Source of the DNA: Pseudomonadota bacterium
GTDB taxonomy: Bacteria; Pseudomonadota; Alphaproteobacteria; Acetobacterales; Acetobacteraceae
DNA: 46,698 bases
Assembly: GCA_018240405.1 (NCBI GenBank)
Contig: JAFEFW010000007.1
Coordinates: forward strand, 1 to 46,698
Direction of reading: 5' to 3'
This document shows positions 34,354 through 43,799 of the stretch, in pieces. Each line of letters opens with the position of its first letter. The stretch's first letter is position 1. Below the pieces are notes generated by a model that saw only the letters and a program-made list of their open reading frames with translations, ran no database searches and was not told the origin of the DNA. The translations under genes and the position numbers were made by a program.

Positions 34354-37300
34354 TCAACTGTTGTTGGCGCCTACTATTGTTGTCGCGAAGACTGCGTGGC
34401 GCGCCTGCTCCAGGCAGGCCCAGACATAGGGCAGGTAGGAGCGGCCAACTTCAAGGCGGAACGTCTCGGCGCCGGTCCGCCAGAGGATGATCCCGGCCTT
34501 GCCGAGCAGCGTGCGGGTGCAGGCGCCGATCGGGAATGCGGAGAGGTGCAGATCCAGCGCGCAGACGCTGTTCAGGCACCACGCAGCACGTGGCCCCGTG
34601 ATTTCCAGCGCGGTCGTGGCGTGCGAGACATCCACCACGCTGACCGGATGGTCGCCGGCGCCCTTCACCGCAATGGCGTCCAGGTTGGATGCCTCGGGTG
34701 GTGCCAGCACCAACCACTCATCCGGTCCCAGCCAGAGCGCCGCGCGATCACGCTCTGTCATTGCGCGGCAGGGCGCGGCAGGCAGCAGCACACCGACGGC
34801 CATGCCAATGCCGCTCGCGGCCGCCGCACCGGCCCGGATATTCAGGCGCTTGACCGGCGGCAGCACCGCCATGTCGACCCCTTCGGCCCGCGCGGCATCG
34901 GGCGTGATGGGAACGGCCAGAGGCGCAAGCGCTTGCTGCGGCCCCCGCGGTCCGGGCCGCCCGCGCAGCCGCTCACCCTGCGGATCGAGGAAGACCGGGT
35001 TGACCACGGCCACCTCGGCCATGCCGTGGAGGAGCGGCACGTGCAGCGTCTCGCCGATACGGGCGCGGCCGCCGGAGATCAACGCAAGCGCGAAGCCGCG
35101 ATCCAGCGTTGCGCTGTAATAGGCGGAGGTAACGTGCCCGAGCGCCGGACTGCGTCCCTGGTCCGTTACCTGGGCCCCCTCCGGCAGCACCGTCGCTGCG
35201 TCACCTGGCAACAGGCCAACAAGCTGCAGGCGGTCAGTTCGGCACATGTCCGGCCGGTCCAGCGACCGCTTGCCGACAAAGTCGCGCTTCCTCGCGCTGA
35301 GCATGTGGCCGAGCCCAAGGTCCTCCGGGATCACCGTGCCGTCGGTCTCCTGGCCGACGACGATGTAGCCCTTCTCGGCACGCAGCACATGCATGGCGTC
35401 GGTGCCATAGGGCGTCGCACCCGCGGCCAGCAGCGTGTCCCAGACGCGCTGGGCGTGCTCCGGCGGCAGGTTGATCTCGAAGCCGCACTCACCAGTGAAA
35501 CTGACACGAAACAAACGGATCGGGACATCGCCGATATGGCCTTCCCGCACGCTCATGTGCGCCATGGCGCCGAGGTCGATATCGGCAATATAGCGGGCCA
35601 GCAGCGTGACGGCACGCGGCCCCTGCACGGCGATGACCGCCCATTGCTCGGTGATCGAGGTTAGCCAAGCCTGCAGCTCCGGAAACTCCGTCTGCAGATA
35701 GTCTTCCATCAGGTGCAGCACCGATGCGGCGCCACCGGTCGTCGTGGTGACGTGGAACCGGTCGGATGCGAGACGGGCGATGATGCCGTCGTCGCGGATG
35801 AAACCATCCTCGCCGAGCAGCAGTGCGTAGCGGCAGCGTCCGACCGTCAGGGTGGTGACGTCCGTTGGATAGATCCGCTGCAGGAATGCTTCGGCACCGG
35901 GACCGGTCACCTCGATCTTGCCGAGTGTGCTGGCGTCGAAGATCGCAACATCGTTGCGAACGGCGAGGCATTCTCGTGCTACCGCGGCGGTGGGAGATTC
36001 ACCGGTGCGGGGAAAGCAACGGGCGCGCTTCCAGGTGCCAACATCCTCAAACACCGCATCGGGTACCACAATGGGCGTGCGGCGGATCGGGGCGAACAGG
36101 TCGCCGCGATACGGGCCGGCGAGCGCACCGAAGGTCACCGGCGTGTAGGGCGGGCGAAAGGTGGTGTGGCCGATAGCACTGACGGGATGGCCGGTGAGGG
36201 CTGCAACCGCGGTCAGGGCATTCAGGTTTGACGTCTTGCCCTGATCGGTTGCCATGCCCGTGGTGGTGTAGCGCTTGACGTGCTCGATCGAAATGAAGCC
36301 TTCGGCGGTGGCGCCCGAGAGGTCTTTCGTGGTTACGTCGTTCTGGAAGTCGACGAATGCCTTGCGGTGGGGTGCGGCAGCGGCGGGTGGCGCGGCGGGC
36401 GACAATGCCCGCGCACCGGACACCTCGAACGCGCGCGGTGCGCTGCCACCGGCGTCGATGGCGGTCGACAGGATCGTGGCCAGATCGGAGACGCCGGCGC
36501 AGGCGCCGACGGAGTCAGTGCTGTCCTCTGGCAGGAACACGCCGGCGGTGTCGTCGAACCGCAGCCGGCGTCGGGACTGGGCATACAATTGCACCGACGG
36601 CGTCCAGCCGCCACACATCAATATAGTGTCGCACGCAACGGTTTGGCCATTTGACAGGCGCGCGGAGCGGACCCGCCGCCGGCCGGCCGTGCCGGTGACG
36701 CCGGTGCCGGACCGGACCGGCACGCCCAGCGCCCGGACCGCTTCGACTGCTTCACCGGACGGATCGGCGCGTTGATCGGCGATGGCGGCAATCGTCACGC
36801 CGGCTGCGTGCAGATCAGCGGCGGCCAAGTAGGCCGTGTCGTCGGCGGTCGCGATCAGAACCTGGCGTCCAGGGATGACGCCGTAACGATTCAGATATGT
36901 CCGCGCCGCGCCGGCGAGCATGATACCGGGCCGGTCGTTGCCGGGGAACACCTGCGGCCGCTCCATGGCGCCGGTCGCCAGGACCACCCGCGCTGCCCTG
37001 ACATGCCACAGGCACTCCCGCGGCAATGACGCATCGCCATCCGGCAGATGGTCGGTGACGCGCTGCGCCAACCCGATCAGGTTATCCGCGTACCAGCCGA
37101 ACGCGGTGGTCCGCGGCAGCAGCGTCACGGTCCCGCTGAGCGTGCGGATCACCTCGGCCACCCAGTCCGGCGCCGCCCAGCCGTCGATCGTGACGCCGGG
37201 TTCGGCCAGCAGCGAGCCACCGAATTCCGCCTGCTCGTCACATACGATGACACGCTGGCCATTGACGGAGGCGCCGAGCGCGGCGGCGAGGCCGGCCGGA

Positions 37301-37836
37301 CCACCCCCGATGATCAGCACGTCACAATGGGCGTATTGATGCAGGTAGCGATCCGGATCCGGTGCGCGCGGCGCTCGACCGAGGCCCGCCGCTCGGCGGA
37401 TAGCCGGTTCGTAAAGGCGCCGCCACAGGGCAGGCGGCCACATGAAGGTCTTATAGTAGAACCCGGCGGATAGCAGCGGCGACGCGAGACCCGCCAGCGC
37501 ACCGGCGTCCCAGCGCAGCGACGGAAAGCGGTTCTGGCTGCGGGCGCTGAGGCCACCGAACAACTCGACCTGCGTCGCGCGCAGGTTGGGGGTAACCCGC
37601 CCTGGACCGTAATCGACGGCGACCAGGGCATTGGGTTCCTCGGCCCCGGCGGAAAGGATGCCGCGCGGACGGTGATACTTGAACGACCGGCCAACGAGGT
37701 GCACGCCGTTCGCAAGCAGCGCCGAGGCAAGCGTATCGCCGGCAAACCCCTCCAGCTGCCGTCCGTCAAAGTTGAATCGGATCGGGTTGGTGCGGTCGAT
37801 GCGGCCGCCACCGGGCCGGCGGAACGGCTGCGTCAT
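34354..37836 (-). CDS. soxA: Sarcosine oxidase alpha subunit fused to gamma subunit
   Basis: In heterotetrameric sarcosine oxidase, alpha binds NAD+ and FAD/tetrahydrofolate and, with beta, demethylates sarcosine to glycine, giving 5,10-methylene-THF and H2O2. Residues 1-959 match alpha: an N-terminal Fer2-like domain without cluster cysteines (FAGDTLASALLANGVHLVGR, YHRPRGILSAGAEEPNALV), the dinucleotide site CDVLIIGGGPAGLAAAL (about 171-187), and a glycine-cleavage-T-like folate half starting near TFRPPYTPVTFG and ending in NPVFLDPQGERLRG. Residues 960-1160 match a whole gamma subunit (LWLGPDEWLVLAPP, VDVSHATTALEITGP, CTRTLLGKAGIILWRT). No stop, start or frameshift lies between them. Its ATG overlaps the soxD stop (ATGA). 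Confidence 0.92.
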   Translation of the reverse strand: MTQPFRRPGGGRIDRTNPIRFNFDGRQLEGFAGDTLASALLANGVHLVGRSFKYHRPRGILSAGAEEPNALVAVDYGPGRVTPNLRATQVELFGGLSARSQNRFPSLRWDAGALAGLASPLLSAGFYYKTFMWPPALWRRLYEPAIRRAAGLGRAPRAPDPDRYLHQYAHCDVLIIGGGPAGLAAALGASVNGQRVIVCDEQAEFGGSLLAEPGVTIDGWAAPDWVAEVIRTLSGTVTLLPRTTAFGWYADNLIGLAQRVTDHLPDGDASLPRECLWHVRAARVVLATGAMERPQVFPGNDRPGIMLAGAARTYLNRYGVIPGRQVLIATADDTAYLAAADLHAAGVTIAAIADQRADPSGEAVEAVRALGVPVRSGTGVTGTAGRRRVRSARLSNGQTVACDTILMCGGWTPSVQLYAQSRRRLRFDDTAGVFLPEDSTDSVGACAGVSDLATILSTAIDAGGSAPRAFEVSGARALSPAAPPAAAAPHRKAFVDFQNDVTTKDLSGATAEGFISIEHVKRYTTTGMATDQGKTSNLNALTAVAALTGHPVSAIGHTTFRPPYTPVTFGALAGPYRGDLFAPIRRTPIVVPDAVFEDVGTWKRARCFPRTGESPTAAVARECLAVRNDVAIFDASTLGKIEVTGPGAEAFLQRIYPTDVTTLTVGRCRYALLLGEDGFIRDDGIIARLASDRFHVTTTTGGAASVLHLMEDYLQTEFPELQAWLTSITEQWAVIAVQGPRAVTLLARYIADIDLGAMAHMSVREGHIGDVPIRLFRVSFTGECGFEINLPPEHAQRVWDTLLAAGATPYGTDAMHVLRAEKGYIVVGQETDGTVIPEDLGLGHMLSARKRDFVGKRSLDRPDMCRTDRLQLVGLLPGDAATVLPEGAQVTDQGRSPALGHVTSAYYSATLDRGFALALISGGRARIGETLHVPLLHGMAEVAVVNPVFLDPQGERLRGRPGPRGPQQALAPLAVPITPDAARAEGVDMAVLPPVKRLNIRAGAAAASGIGMAVGVLLPAAPCRAMTERDRAALWLGPDEWLVLAPPEASNLDAIAVKGAGDHPVSVVDVSHATTALEITGPRAAWCLNSVCALDLHLSAFPIGACTRTLLGKAGIILWRTGAETFRLEVGRSYLPYVWACLEQARHAVFATTIVGANNS

Positions 37837-38102
37837 GCGCCGGATGTTCCCGCGCGGTAGCAGTGGCTGATGCGATCGCTCACCGTGTCGCGGACGCAGT
37901 TGAAGAAGCGCCCGCAGCCATGAACGTGACGCCAGCGTTCCGCGCTTCGGCCCCTTGGATTGTCGCGGATGTAAAGATATGCGGCCCAGGCGTCGTCGCT
38001 GACACTCGCCGGGTCAGCCGGGCGCTGCACATGCGCCTGGCCACCGTGGCGGAACTCGTTCTCCGGCCGAAGGCCGCACCAGGGGCACGGGATCAGCAGC
38101 AT
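37833..38102 (-). CDS. soxD: Sarcosine oxidase delta subunit
   Basis: The delta subunit binds a zinc ion and helps hold alpha and beta together. The 89-residue protein starts [17 protein letters not shown] (zinc Cys pair CPWC) and continues with the typical HVQRPADPASVSDDAWAAYLYIRDNPRG, then HVHGCGRFFNCVRDT, which supplies further His/Cys ligands. The ATG at 38102 shares one base with the soxB stop (TGATG). The TGA at its end overlaps the soxA start. The order soxB-soxD-soxA is the standard one. Confidence 0.93.
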   Translation of the reverse strand: MLLIPCPWCGLRPENEFRHGGQAHVQRPADPASVSDDAWAAYLYIRDNPRGRSAERWRHVHGCGRFFNCVRDTVSDRISHCYRAGTSGA

Positions 38103-39352
38103 CAATGCGCGACCGCGGCGGCGGCGGCCTCATCAATCAGGCGGCCGGTAATGAAACGGTGCAGGCTGAATGGCGCTGCCAGAGGATCCGGCTCACCTTT
38201 GGCGATTGTCGCGGCAAAGACATGGCCGGAGCCCGGGGTCGCTTTGAAGCCGCCGGTGCCCCAGCCGCAATTGACGAAGAGGCCAGGCACCGGCGTCAGG
38301 CCGATGATCGGCGACCGATCAGGGGTCGTGTCGACGATGCCGCCCCAGTTCCGCAGCATGCGCAGGCGCCGGAACGACGGGAACAGCTCGCAGATCGCCT
38401 GCAGCGTCTCCACGCTGATATGCAGCCCGCCGGTCTGGCTGTAGGACGGATAGACGTCCGTGCCGGCACCGATCACCAGTTCGCCTTTATCGGACTGGGA
38501 GATGTAGGCGTGCACTGTGTTCGACATCACCACGCAGGGCATCACCGGTTTGACCGGTTCGCTAACCAGCGCCTGCAATGGGAACGATTCCAGCGGCATG
38601 CGCAAGCCTGCCATTGCCATCACCACGCTGGTGTGGCCAGCGGTGACGACACCAATCCGCCGCGCCGCGATCGGTCCCTTCTCCGTCTGCACGCCCGTGA
38701 CCTCGCCGGTTGGCGCGCGGTCGATGCCGGTAACGGCGCAGTTCTGAATGATATCGACGCCCAGAGCGCTGGCGCCTCTGGCATAGCCCCAGGCGACGGC
38801 GTCGTGGCGCGCGATGCCGCCGCGCCGCTGCAGCGCGGCACCGAGCACCGGGTAGCGGACCGTGGGGCTGATATCGAGCGGCGGGCAGATGCGCTTCGCC
38901 TGCTGTGGCGTCAGCCACTCATTGTCGATGCCCTGCAGCCGGTTGGCATAAACGTGGCGCTGGAACACCTGCACGTCGTGATGGGTGTGCGCCAGCATCA
39001 TGACGCCACGCGGCGAGTACATGACGTTGTAGTTCAGCTCTGCTGACAGCCCCTCCCACAGTTTCAGCGCGTGCTCGTAAAGCGCAGCGCTTTCGTCCCA
39101 AAGATAATTGGAACGGATAATGGTCGTGTTGCGCCCGGTGTTGCCGCCGCCGAGCCAGCCTTTGTCGAGGACGGCGATGTCGCGGATGCCGTGCTCCTTG
39201 GCCAGGTAGTACGCGGTTGCCAGGCCGTGGCCGCCGGCACCGATGATGATCGTGTCGTAGGCGGATTTGGGCTGGGCATCGCGCCATTGCCGGTCCCACG
39301 CCTTTCCGGCGCCATGGCGCAGCAACGAGAGGAAGGAGAAGCGCGATCCCAT
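38102..39352 (-). CDS. soxB: Sarcosine oxidase beta subunit
   Basis: The beta subunit carries the sarcosine site, a noncovalent FAD and a covalent FMN. The N-terminal FAD fold is [24 protein letters not shown]. His183 in [18 protein letters not shown] is at the position of the covalent FMN His. The C-terminal part has [18 protein letters not shown] and [16 protein letters not shown], both conserved in SoxB. The ATG at 39352 ([11 protein letters not shown]) was chosen over a TTG two codons upstream; it gives 416 residues, close to the usual 405-417. It is the first gene of the sox operon and is divergent from a GMC oxidoreductase. Confidence 0.95.
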   Translation of the reverse strand: MGSRFSFLSLLRHGAGKAWDRQWRDAQPKSAYDTIIIGAGGHGLATAYYLAKEHGIRDIAVLDKGWLGGGNTGRNTTIIRSNYLWDESAALYEHALKLWEGLSAELNYNVMYSPRGVMMLAHTHHDVQVFQRHVYANRLQGIDNEWLTPQQAKRICPPLDISPTVRYPVLGAALQRRGGIARHDAVAWGYARGASALGVDIIQNCAVTGIDRAPTGEVTGVQTEKGPIAARRIGVVTAGHTSVVMAMAGLRMPLESFPLQALVSEPVKPVMPCVVMSNTVHAYISQSDKGELVIGAGTDVYPSYSQTGGLHISVETLQAICELFPSFRRLRMLRNWGGIVDTTPDRSPIIGLTPVPGLFVNCGWGTGGFKATPGSGHVFAATIAKGEPDPLAAPFSLHRFITGRLIDEAAAAAVAH

Positions 39353-39422
39353 CGGCAAATGGTTGCCACACCCGCTTCGTCACGGGAAGCCGCCAGAAGG
39401 CCCACGAACGGAATGGCCACGG

Positions 39423-39442
39423 GCTTCCGGTCATTCGGAAGC
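39423..39442. promoter_or_regulatory. Inverted repeat between soxB and the GMC gene
   Basis: GCTTCCG and CGGAAGC form perfect 7-base arms with a 6-base spacer (GTCATT). The site lies just before a possible -10 (TATAGG at 39448-39453) of the GMC gene, in a 126-base divergent gap. It is a good candidate for an operator that controls both transcription units. Confidence 0.4.
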
Positions 39443-39478
39443 GTCGCTATAGGTGCGGCCGATCAAGGGGGAAGTCCG

Positions 39479-41098
39479 ATGGCGGAATACGACTACATCA
39501 TTGTTGGCGCGGGTTCGGCCGGCTGTGTCCTGGCAAACCGGCTGACCGAGGACCGGAAATCCAAGGTCCTGCTGCTGGAGGCCGGGCCAAAGGACAGCTC
39601 GATGTGGATCAACATCCCCGCCGGCTTCACCAAGCTGCTCAACAACCCGAAATACAACTGGAATTTCGAGAGCGAGCCGGAGCCGAACATGGCCAACCGG
39701 CGCATTCCGATCCCGCGCGGGCGCACGCTGGGCGGGTCAAGCTCGATCAACGGGATGCTGTACGTGCGGGGCAACCCGCTCGACTACAATACCTGGGCGC
39801 AGTACGGGAACCGGGGCTGGTCGTATGACTCGGTGCTGCCGTACTTCAAGAAGGCTGAGCACTTCGCGCCAGGCGGCGATGACAGCCGTGGCCGGGGCGG
39901 CCCGCTGCATGTGGACCATATGCGCGAGCGGGCAGAGCTGCTGGATGCGTTCATCGATGCCGCCGCGGCGGAGGGTTATCCGCGCAATGCCGACTACAAC
40001 AACGGCAAGCAGGAAGGTTTCGGCTATTTCCAGGTGACGCAGAAAAACGGCGAGCGGTGGTCGACGGCGCGCGGCTTTCTCGATCCCGCGCGCAGCCGCT
40101 CCAATCTGAATATCGAGACCGATGCGCTCTGCTCCAAGGTGATCCTGGAGGGCAAACGCGCAGTCGGCGTCGTTTACACGCAGAATGGCGGGCTGCCGAA
40201 GACCGCGCGCTGCAATCGGGAGGTCATTCTGTGCGCCGGTGCGGTGAAGTCGCCGCATATCCTGGAGCTGTCCGGCATCGGTAATCCGGAGATTCTGCAG
40301 GCCGCCGGGCTTCCGGTGCTGCACGAACTGAAGGGCGTTGGGGAGAACTACCGCGACCACTACGCGCCGCGGATGAACTGGCGGGTCAAGCTGCCGGTGA
40401 CGCTCAATGAGCAGACCCGGGGCCTGTCGCTGGCTCGGGAGGTGGTCAAGTACTACACGCAGCGGCGGGGCATTCTGACGTTCACCGCCGGGATCGCCTA
40501 CGGCTTCATCAAGACCCGGCCGGAGCTGGAAGAGCCCGACGTGCAGTATCATTTTGCGCATGCCAGCTACGGCAATGCGCAGACGCGCCAGTTGGACACG
40601 CAGCCGGGCATGACCCTGACGGTGTATCAGTGCCGGCCTGAATCGAAAGGCTCGATTCATGCGAAATCAGCCGACCCGAATGCCGCACCGGCGATCCGGC
40701 CAAACTATCTGGCTGATCCGATCGATCAGCAGGTTTTGGTGGATGGGATGAAAATCGGCCGCCGCATCATCAACAACGCGGTGCTGGACAAGTACCGCGC
40801 ATTCGAGATGAACCCAGGCGACAAGATCCAGACCGATGCTGAATGGCTGCAATGGGCAAGGGAAACCGGCCAGACCACCTATCACGTCATCGGAACCTGC
40901 AAAATGGGTCCGGATCCGATGGCCGTGGTGGACGACACGCTGCGGGTCCATGGCATTGAGGGCCTGCGCGTGGTGGATGCGTCGATTATGCCCACCGTCC
41001 CATCCGGCAACACCAATGCCGCGGTGATCATGATCGCCGAGAAAGGCGCCGACATGATCAAGGCGGCAGCCGCCGAGACTCTGCGCACCGCCGCCTAA
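39479..41098 (+). CDS. GMC-family FAD oxidoreductase (alcohol/choline dehydrogenase-like)
   Basis: GMC enzymes oxidise alcohols to aldehydes with FAD. The N-terminal FAD fold is [19 protein letters not shown]. The GMC signature 1 follows in [19 protein letters not shown], and signature 2 in [15 protein letters not shown]. The catalytic His469 is in [10 protein letters not shown] and the partner Asn in [10 protein letters not shown]. It has 539 residues, normal for AlkJ/BetA relatives. The ATG at 39479 has AGGGGGAA upstream. Compared with BetA the likeness is general, so I do not call it choline dehydrogenase. It is divergent from sox, which would supply or use products of one-carbon-containing amines. 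Confidence 0.92.
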   Translation: MAEYDYIIVGAGSAGCVLANRLTEDRKSKVLLLEAGPKDSSMWINIPAGFTKLLNNPKYNWNFESEPEPNMANRRIPIPRGRTLGGSSSINGMLYVRGNPLDYNTWAQYGNRGWSYDSVLPYFKKAEHFAPGGDDSRGRGGPLHVDHMRERAELLDAFIDAAAAEGYPRNADYNNGKQEGFGYFQVTQKNGERWSTARGFLDPARSRSNLNIETDALCSKVILEGKRAVGVVYTQNGGLPKTARCNREVILCAGAVKSPHILELSGIGNPEILQAAGLPVLHELKGVGENYRDHYAPRMNWRVKLPVTLNEQTRGLSLAREVVKYYTQRRGILTFTAGIAYGFIKTRPELEEPDVQYHFAHASYGNAQTRQLDTQPGMTLTVYQCRPESKGSIHAKSADPNAAPAIRPNYLADPIDQQVLVDGMKIGRRIINNAVLDKYRAFEMNPGDKIQTDAEWLQWARETGQTTYHVIGTCKMGPDPMAVVDDTLRVHGIEGLRVVDASIMPTVPSGNTNAAVIMIAEKGADMIKAAAAETLRTAA

Positions 41099-41489
41099 AC
41101 CGCTCGCGGAGGGCCGCATCAAGGCGGCCCCTCGCCTGCCCCCGCGCTGTAGCGTCTCCGCTCTACGGCCAGCGCCCGACACAAGGCCGGGCTGCGGCAC
41201 GCAATGCCAAGTAGCCTTTTGCCCGACCTACCGGCTGTTGACCCACCGTCCGGGCCCGCCTTGTCAGCGCCAGGACGAGATGGAGCAGCGGTCGATCATT
41301 GTCACAGGCGTCCGAGAGGCAACGCGTCGCTTCCAGAGCCCACCCCGTCGCCATGGCGATGGCAGCCGTCAGTCAGAATAGGCCAGGCTGTGGTGGGGCT
41401 GGCTTATGGACGCGGGGATCCGCCCTCGGCCCGCGTCGTGTGCGAAAACAGGTCGGCAACTCCTGGCCGAACCGTTGCGACCAGGTCCG
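41099..41489. other. Intergenic gap between the GMC gene and dnaA
   Basis: Apart from the hairpin, no gene is recognised on either strand. A 63-codon minus-strand frame (41163-41354) has no ribosome site or family likeness. Confidence 0.5.
41111..41130 (+). terminator. Hairpin downstream of the GMC gene
   Basis: GGGCCGC and GCGGCCC form a 7-bp stem with a 6-base loop (ATCAAG), 13 bases past the stop codon. C-rich rather than T-rich sequence follows, so this is a weak terminator call. Confidence 0.4.
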
Positions 41490-42989
41490 TCAGGATTCCA
41501 GCAGCCGCCGCAGCAACTCCACGTCCTCCGCGAATGAACCGTCCCGCTGCATCAGCTCGCTGACCCGTGAGACGGCGTGCATTACGGTTGTGTGGTCGCG
41601 GTTGCCGAACTTGCGGCCGATTTCCGGCAAGCTTCGACTGGTGAGTTGTTTCGCCAGAAACATTGCGACCTGCCGGGGACGTGCAACCGAACGCGCACGC
41701 CGGGCGGACGACATATCCGTCAGCCGGATACTGTAATGTTCCGCGACCTTCTTCTGGATCTCCTCAATGGTCACACGCCGATCGTGTGCCTTGAGGATAT
41801 CGTGCAGCACTTCGTGTGTGGTTTCGAGTGTAACCGGCCGACCAAACAGGTTGGCATGGGCGACAAGCCGATTGAGCGCACCCTCCAGTTCACGGACATT
41901 GGAGGTGATTTTGTGTGCCAGAAACTCGAGCACCTTGACCGGCACCGGCACACCGGCCCTGGCTGCTTTTGCCTCCAGGATCGAGATGCGGAGTTCGTAG
42001 GTTGTGGTGTGCAAATCCGCAACCATGCCGCACCCAAGGCGCGTGCGCAGCCGATGCTCCAGGCCGCTCAAGTCTGACGGAGACTTATCGGCGGATACGA
42101 CGATTTGCTTCCCGGCTTCCACCAGGTAGTTAAAGGTGTGGAAAAATTCCTCCTGCGTATTATCCTTGCCGATGAGGAATTGCAGGTCGTCGATCATCAG
42201 TACGTCGACGTTGCGCAGGTGTTCCTTGAATTCCATGGTCGCCTGGCTGCGGATTGCGGCGATGAAGCGGTACATGAACTTCTCTGCCGACATGTAGGCA
42301 ACAGATACACGTCGATCAGTGCGCTCCGTCAGTTCCCAAGCTATCGCGTGCATCAAATGGGTCTTACCAAGCCCGACGCCGCCATACAGGAACAGGGGAT
42401 TGAATCCGGGGCTGGACGGACGTTCGGCAACGCGTCGGGCGCAGGCATAGGCAAATTCGTTCGGCTTGCCAACGACAAAGCCTTCAAACGTAAACCGCGG
42501 GTCGAGCGCCGCGGCAAGGTCTGAGCGCGGTTCGATCCGATCCTCCTGCGTGGATGCGCCTGACGTCGCGGGGCTTCTCAGCGGTGTCTGCGGCGGATAA
42601 ACGGCAGCTACCGTCAGCGCCGCCGGTTCGATCGACGGTGCCGCAACGGTGGCGGCATAAAAGGTGCGGTCATCGCAAGTGGCATCATCCCGAGGTATGG
42701 CACCCGGAACCGCACTGCCCACCCTTATATCAACGCGGCGCACTGCCGCGTTCTCACTTTGCCACAAAGCACTGATGCGTGCACCGTAGCGGCTTGTGAC
42801 CCAGTCGCGCAGGAACCGCGTCGGCAGCGTGACGGTCACTTCATCGCCGTCCATACCGCCCAGAATCATTTGACGGAGCCAAGTGCGGTAGATCGCGTCA
42901 CCGACCTCACCCTGGAGCCTGGCCCGGATCCGCGCCCATTGGGCAGCGAGTTCCGGCAGTTCCACGATCACGGGCTCAGTCGTGGTCAT
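41490..42989 (-). CDS. dnaA: Chromosomal replication initiator protein DnaA
   Basis: DnaA binds DnaA boxes at oriC and melts the origin. Domain I (about residues 1-75, TWLRQMILGG) binds helicase and other partners. A Pro/Ala-rich linker (about 95-160) comes next. The AAA+ domain has Walker A GGVGLGKTH (203-211), Walker B VLMIDDLQF, and sensor residues in HRLRTRLGCG. The C-terminal DNA-binding domain carries the DnaA signature GNRDHTTVMHAV. It has 499 residues, normal for alphaproteobacteria. The ATG at 42989 has GGGGAG six bases upstream. rpsT lies upstream on the same strand, as in many Rhodospirillales. Confidence 0.97.
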   Translation of the reverse strand: MTTTEPVIVELPELAAQWARIRARLQGEVGDAIYRTWLRQMILGGMDGDEVTVTLPTRFLRDWVTSRYGARISALWQSENAAVRRVDIRVGSAVPGAIPRDDATCDDRTFYAATVAAPSIEPAALTVAAVYPPQTPLRSPATSGASTQEDRIEPRSDLAAALDPRFTFEGFVVGKPNEFAYACARRVAERPSSPGFNPLFLYGGVGLGKTHLMHAIAWELTERTDRRVSVAYMSAEKFMYRFIAAIRSQATMEFKEHLRNVDVLMIDDLQFLIGKDNTQEEFFHTFNYLVEAGKQIVVSADKSPSDLSGLEHRLRTRLGCGMVADLHTTTYELRISILEAKAARAGVPVPVKVLEFLAHKITSNVRELEGALNRLVAHANLFGRPVTLETTHEVLHDILKAHDRRVTIEEIQKKVAEHYSIRLTDMSSARRARSVARPRQVAMFLAKQLTSRSLPEIGRKFGNRDHTTVMHAVSRVSELMQRDGSFAEDVELLRRLLES

Positions 42990-43259
42990 CCCATGCTCCC
43001 CCAGCGTTCAAAAACTCAGGTCGTCTTTCCCGCTACCGTTGACCGGCTCGCGCATCCTTCATTGATCAGCAATGCAACAGAGTGCGGCATCGTTCAGCGC
43101 CCCCTGCAAGAACAGGAGACCTCTGCCTAAGTTTCAGTATGTCAGGGATTCAGACGGAGGCAATGGCAATTCCGGGCATCAAAGAAGTGGAATGAGAAAA
43201 CGCAATAACATTACTAATGTGTCATGCGTAACGACGAAGAATATGCAGGGAAATTCAGT

Positions 43260-43281
43260 GCGGGAAACTTAGATTTCCCGC
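43260..43281. promoter_or_regulatory. Perfect hairpin in the dnaA upstream region
   Basis: GCGGGAAA (43260-43267) and TTTCCCGC (43274-43281) enclose the 6-base loop CTTAGA. It is about 270 bases upstream of the dnaA start and 105 bases downstream of rpsT. It could be an operator or an rpsT-side terminator. Confidence 0.4.
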
Positions 43282-43350
43282 GCGATAACTTGCACCGTCC
43301 TGAATATTACCAAGACGAGGTTACAACGGGATGATGCCTCAGCCGATGAA

Positions 43351-43377
43351 TCCGGTCAACCCACTCGGCTGACCGGA
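43351..43377 (-). terminator. Inverted repeat just after rpsT
   Basis: TCCGGTC and GACCGGA with a 13-base loop lie 10 bases past the rpsT stop codon. A second, alternative pairing AGCCGA/TCGGCT overlaps. It is a likely rpsT terminator without a long U-tract. Confidence 0.45.
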
Positions 43378-43386
43378 ACCGCGACT

Positions 43387-43656
43387 TCAGGCAGCAGGAA
43401 GTGCCTTGATACGCGCAGAGAGGCGCGACAGCTTACGAGCCACGGTATTGGTGTGGACGACACCCTTGCCGGCGGCCCGCTGCATCTCCGGCTGTGCGGC
43501 GCGCAATGCCTCGGCCGCCGCCGCACGATCGCCACCCGCGATGGCGGCTTCCACCTTCTTGACGTAGGTACGCATACGCGACTTCCGCGCCTGATTACGT
43601 GCGGTCCGGGTCGCCGTCTGGCGGATGCGCTTACGCGCCGAAGCGGTGTTTGCCAT
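43387..43656 (-). CDS. rpsT: 30S ribosomal protein S20
   Basis: S20 binds 16S rRNA early in 30S assembly. The 89-residue protein is basic and helical, with [21 protein letters not shown] at the start and [23 protein letters not shown] at the end, both typical. The ATG at 43656 has GAAGGA three bases upstream. It is transcribed toward dnaA. Confidence 0.96.
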   Translation of the reverse strand: MANTASARKRIRQTATRTARNQARKSRMRTYVKKVEAAIAGGDRAAAAEALRAAQPEMQRAAGKGVVHTNTVARKLSRLSARIKALPAA

Positions 43657-43757
43657 GAGTCCTTCGGTTTCGTCTGAGCAAGCCGGCTACGGCCTCGGTT
43701 TGGAGCCCAGGCTTGCCAGCAGGAAGGCGGCGTTCTACGGAGGTCGGAAAGACGTGT

Positions 43758-43779
43758 CAAGTTGCCAAATGGCAACTTG
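43758..43779 (-). terminator. Palindromic hairpin between the CDF gene and rpsT
   Basis: CAAGTTGCCA and TGGCAACTTG are perfect 10-base arms two bases apart. A stem of nine pairs with a 4-base loop stands 20 bases past the CDF stop codon, followed on that strand by ACACGTCTTT. It is a terminator by position, but could also be an operator upstream of rpsT. Confidence 0.55.
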
Positions 43780-43799
43780 CTTCACGAAGAACGGGACGT

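Larger units (their letters stand above)
42990..43386. other. dnaA-rpsT intergenic region
   Basis: This 397-base gap is more AT-rich than its surroundings, especially 43140-43320. It contains a perfect 8-bp hairpin at 43260-43281 and a TCCGGTC/GACCGGA repeat at 43351-43377. No DnaA box close to TTATCCACA was found, so I do not call it oriC. It must hold the dnaA promoter. Confidence 0.45.

Noticed and set aside
34279-35664. 461-codon plus-strand frame opposite the soxA gamma part
   Set aside because: The minus-strand reading has clear SoxA/SoxG motifs; the plus reading is composition-driven.
39071-39478. N-terminal extension of the GMC gene
   Set aside because: It overlaps soxB in antisense and lacks likeness; the ATG at 39479 has a strong ribosome site and the FAD fold starts right after it.
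39479-41098. Choline dehydrogenase (betA) call for the GMC gene
   Set aside because: Only general GMC motifs match, and no betB, betI or choline transporter is nearby.
42990-43386. oriC next to dnaA
   Set aside because: No DnaA-box cluster was visible. GANTC methylation sites occur (for example GATTC near 43149) but no more than expected by chance.
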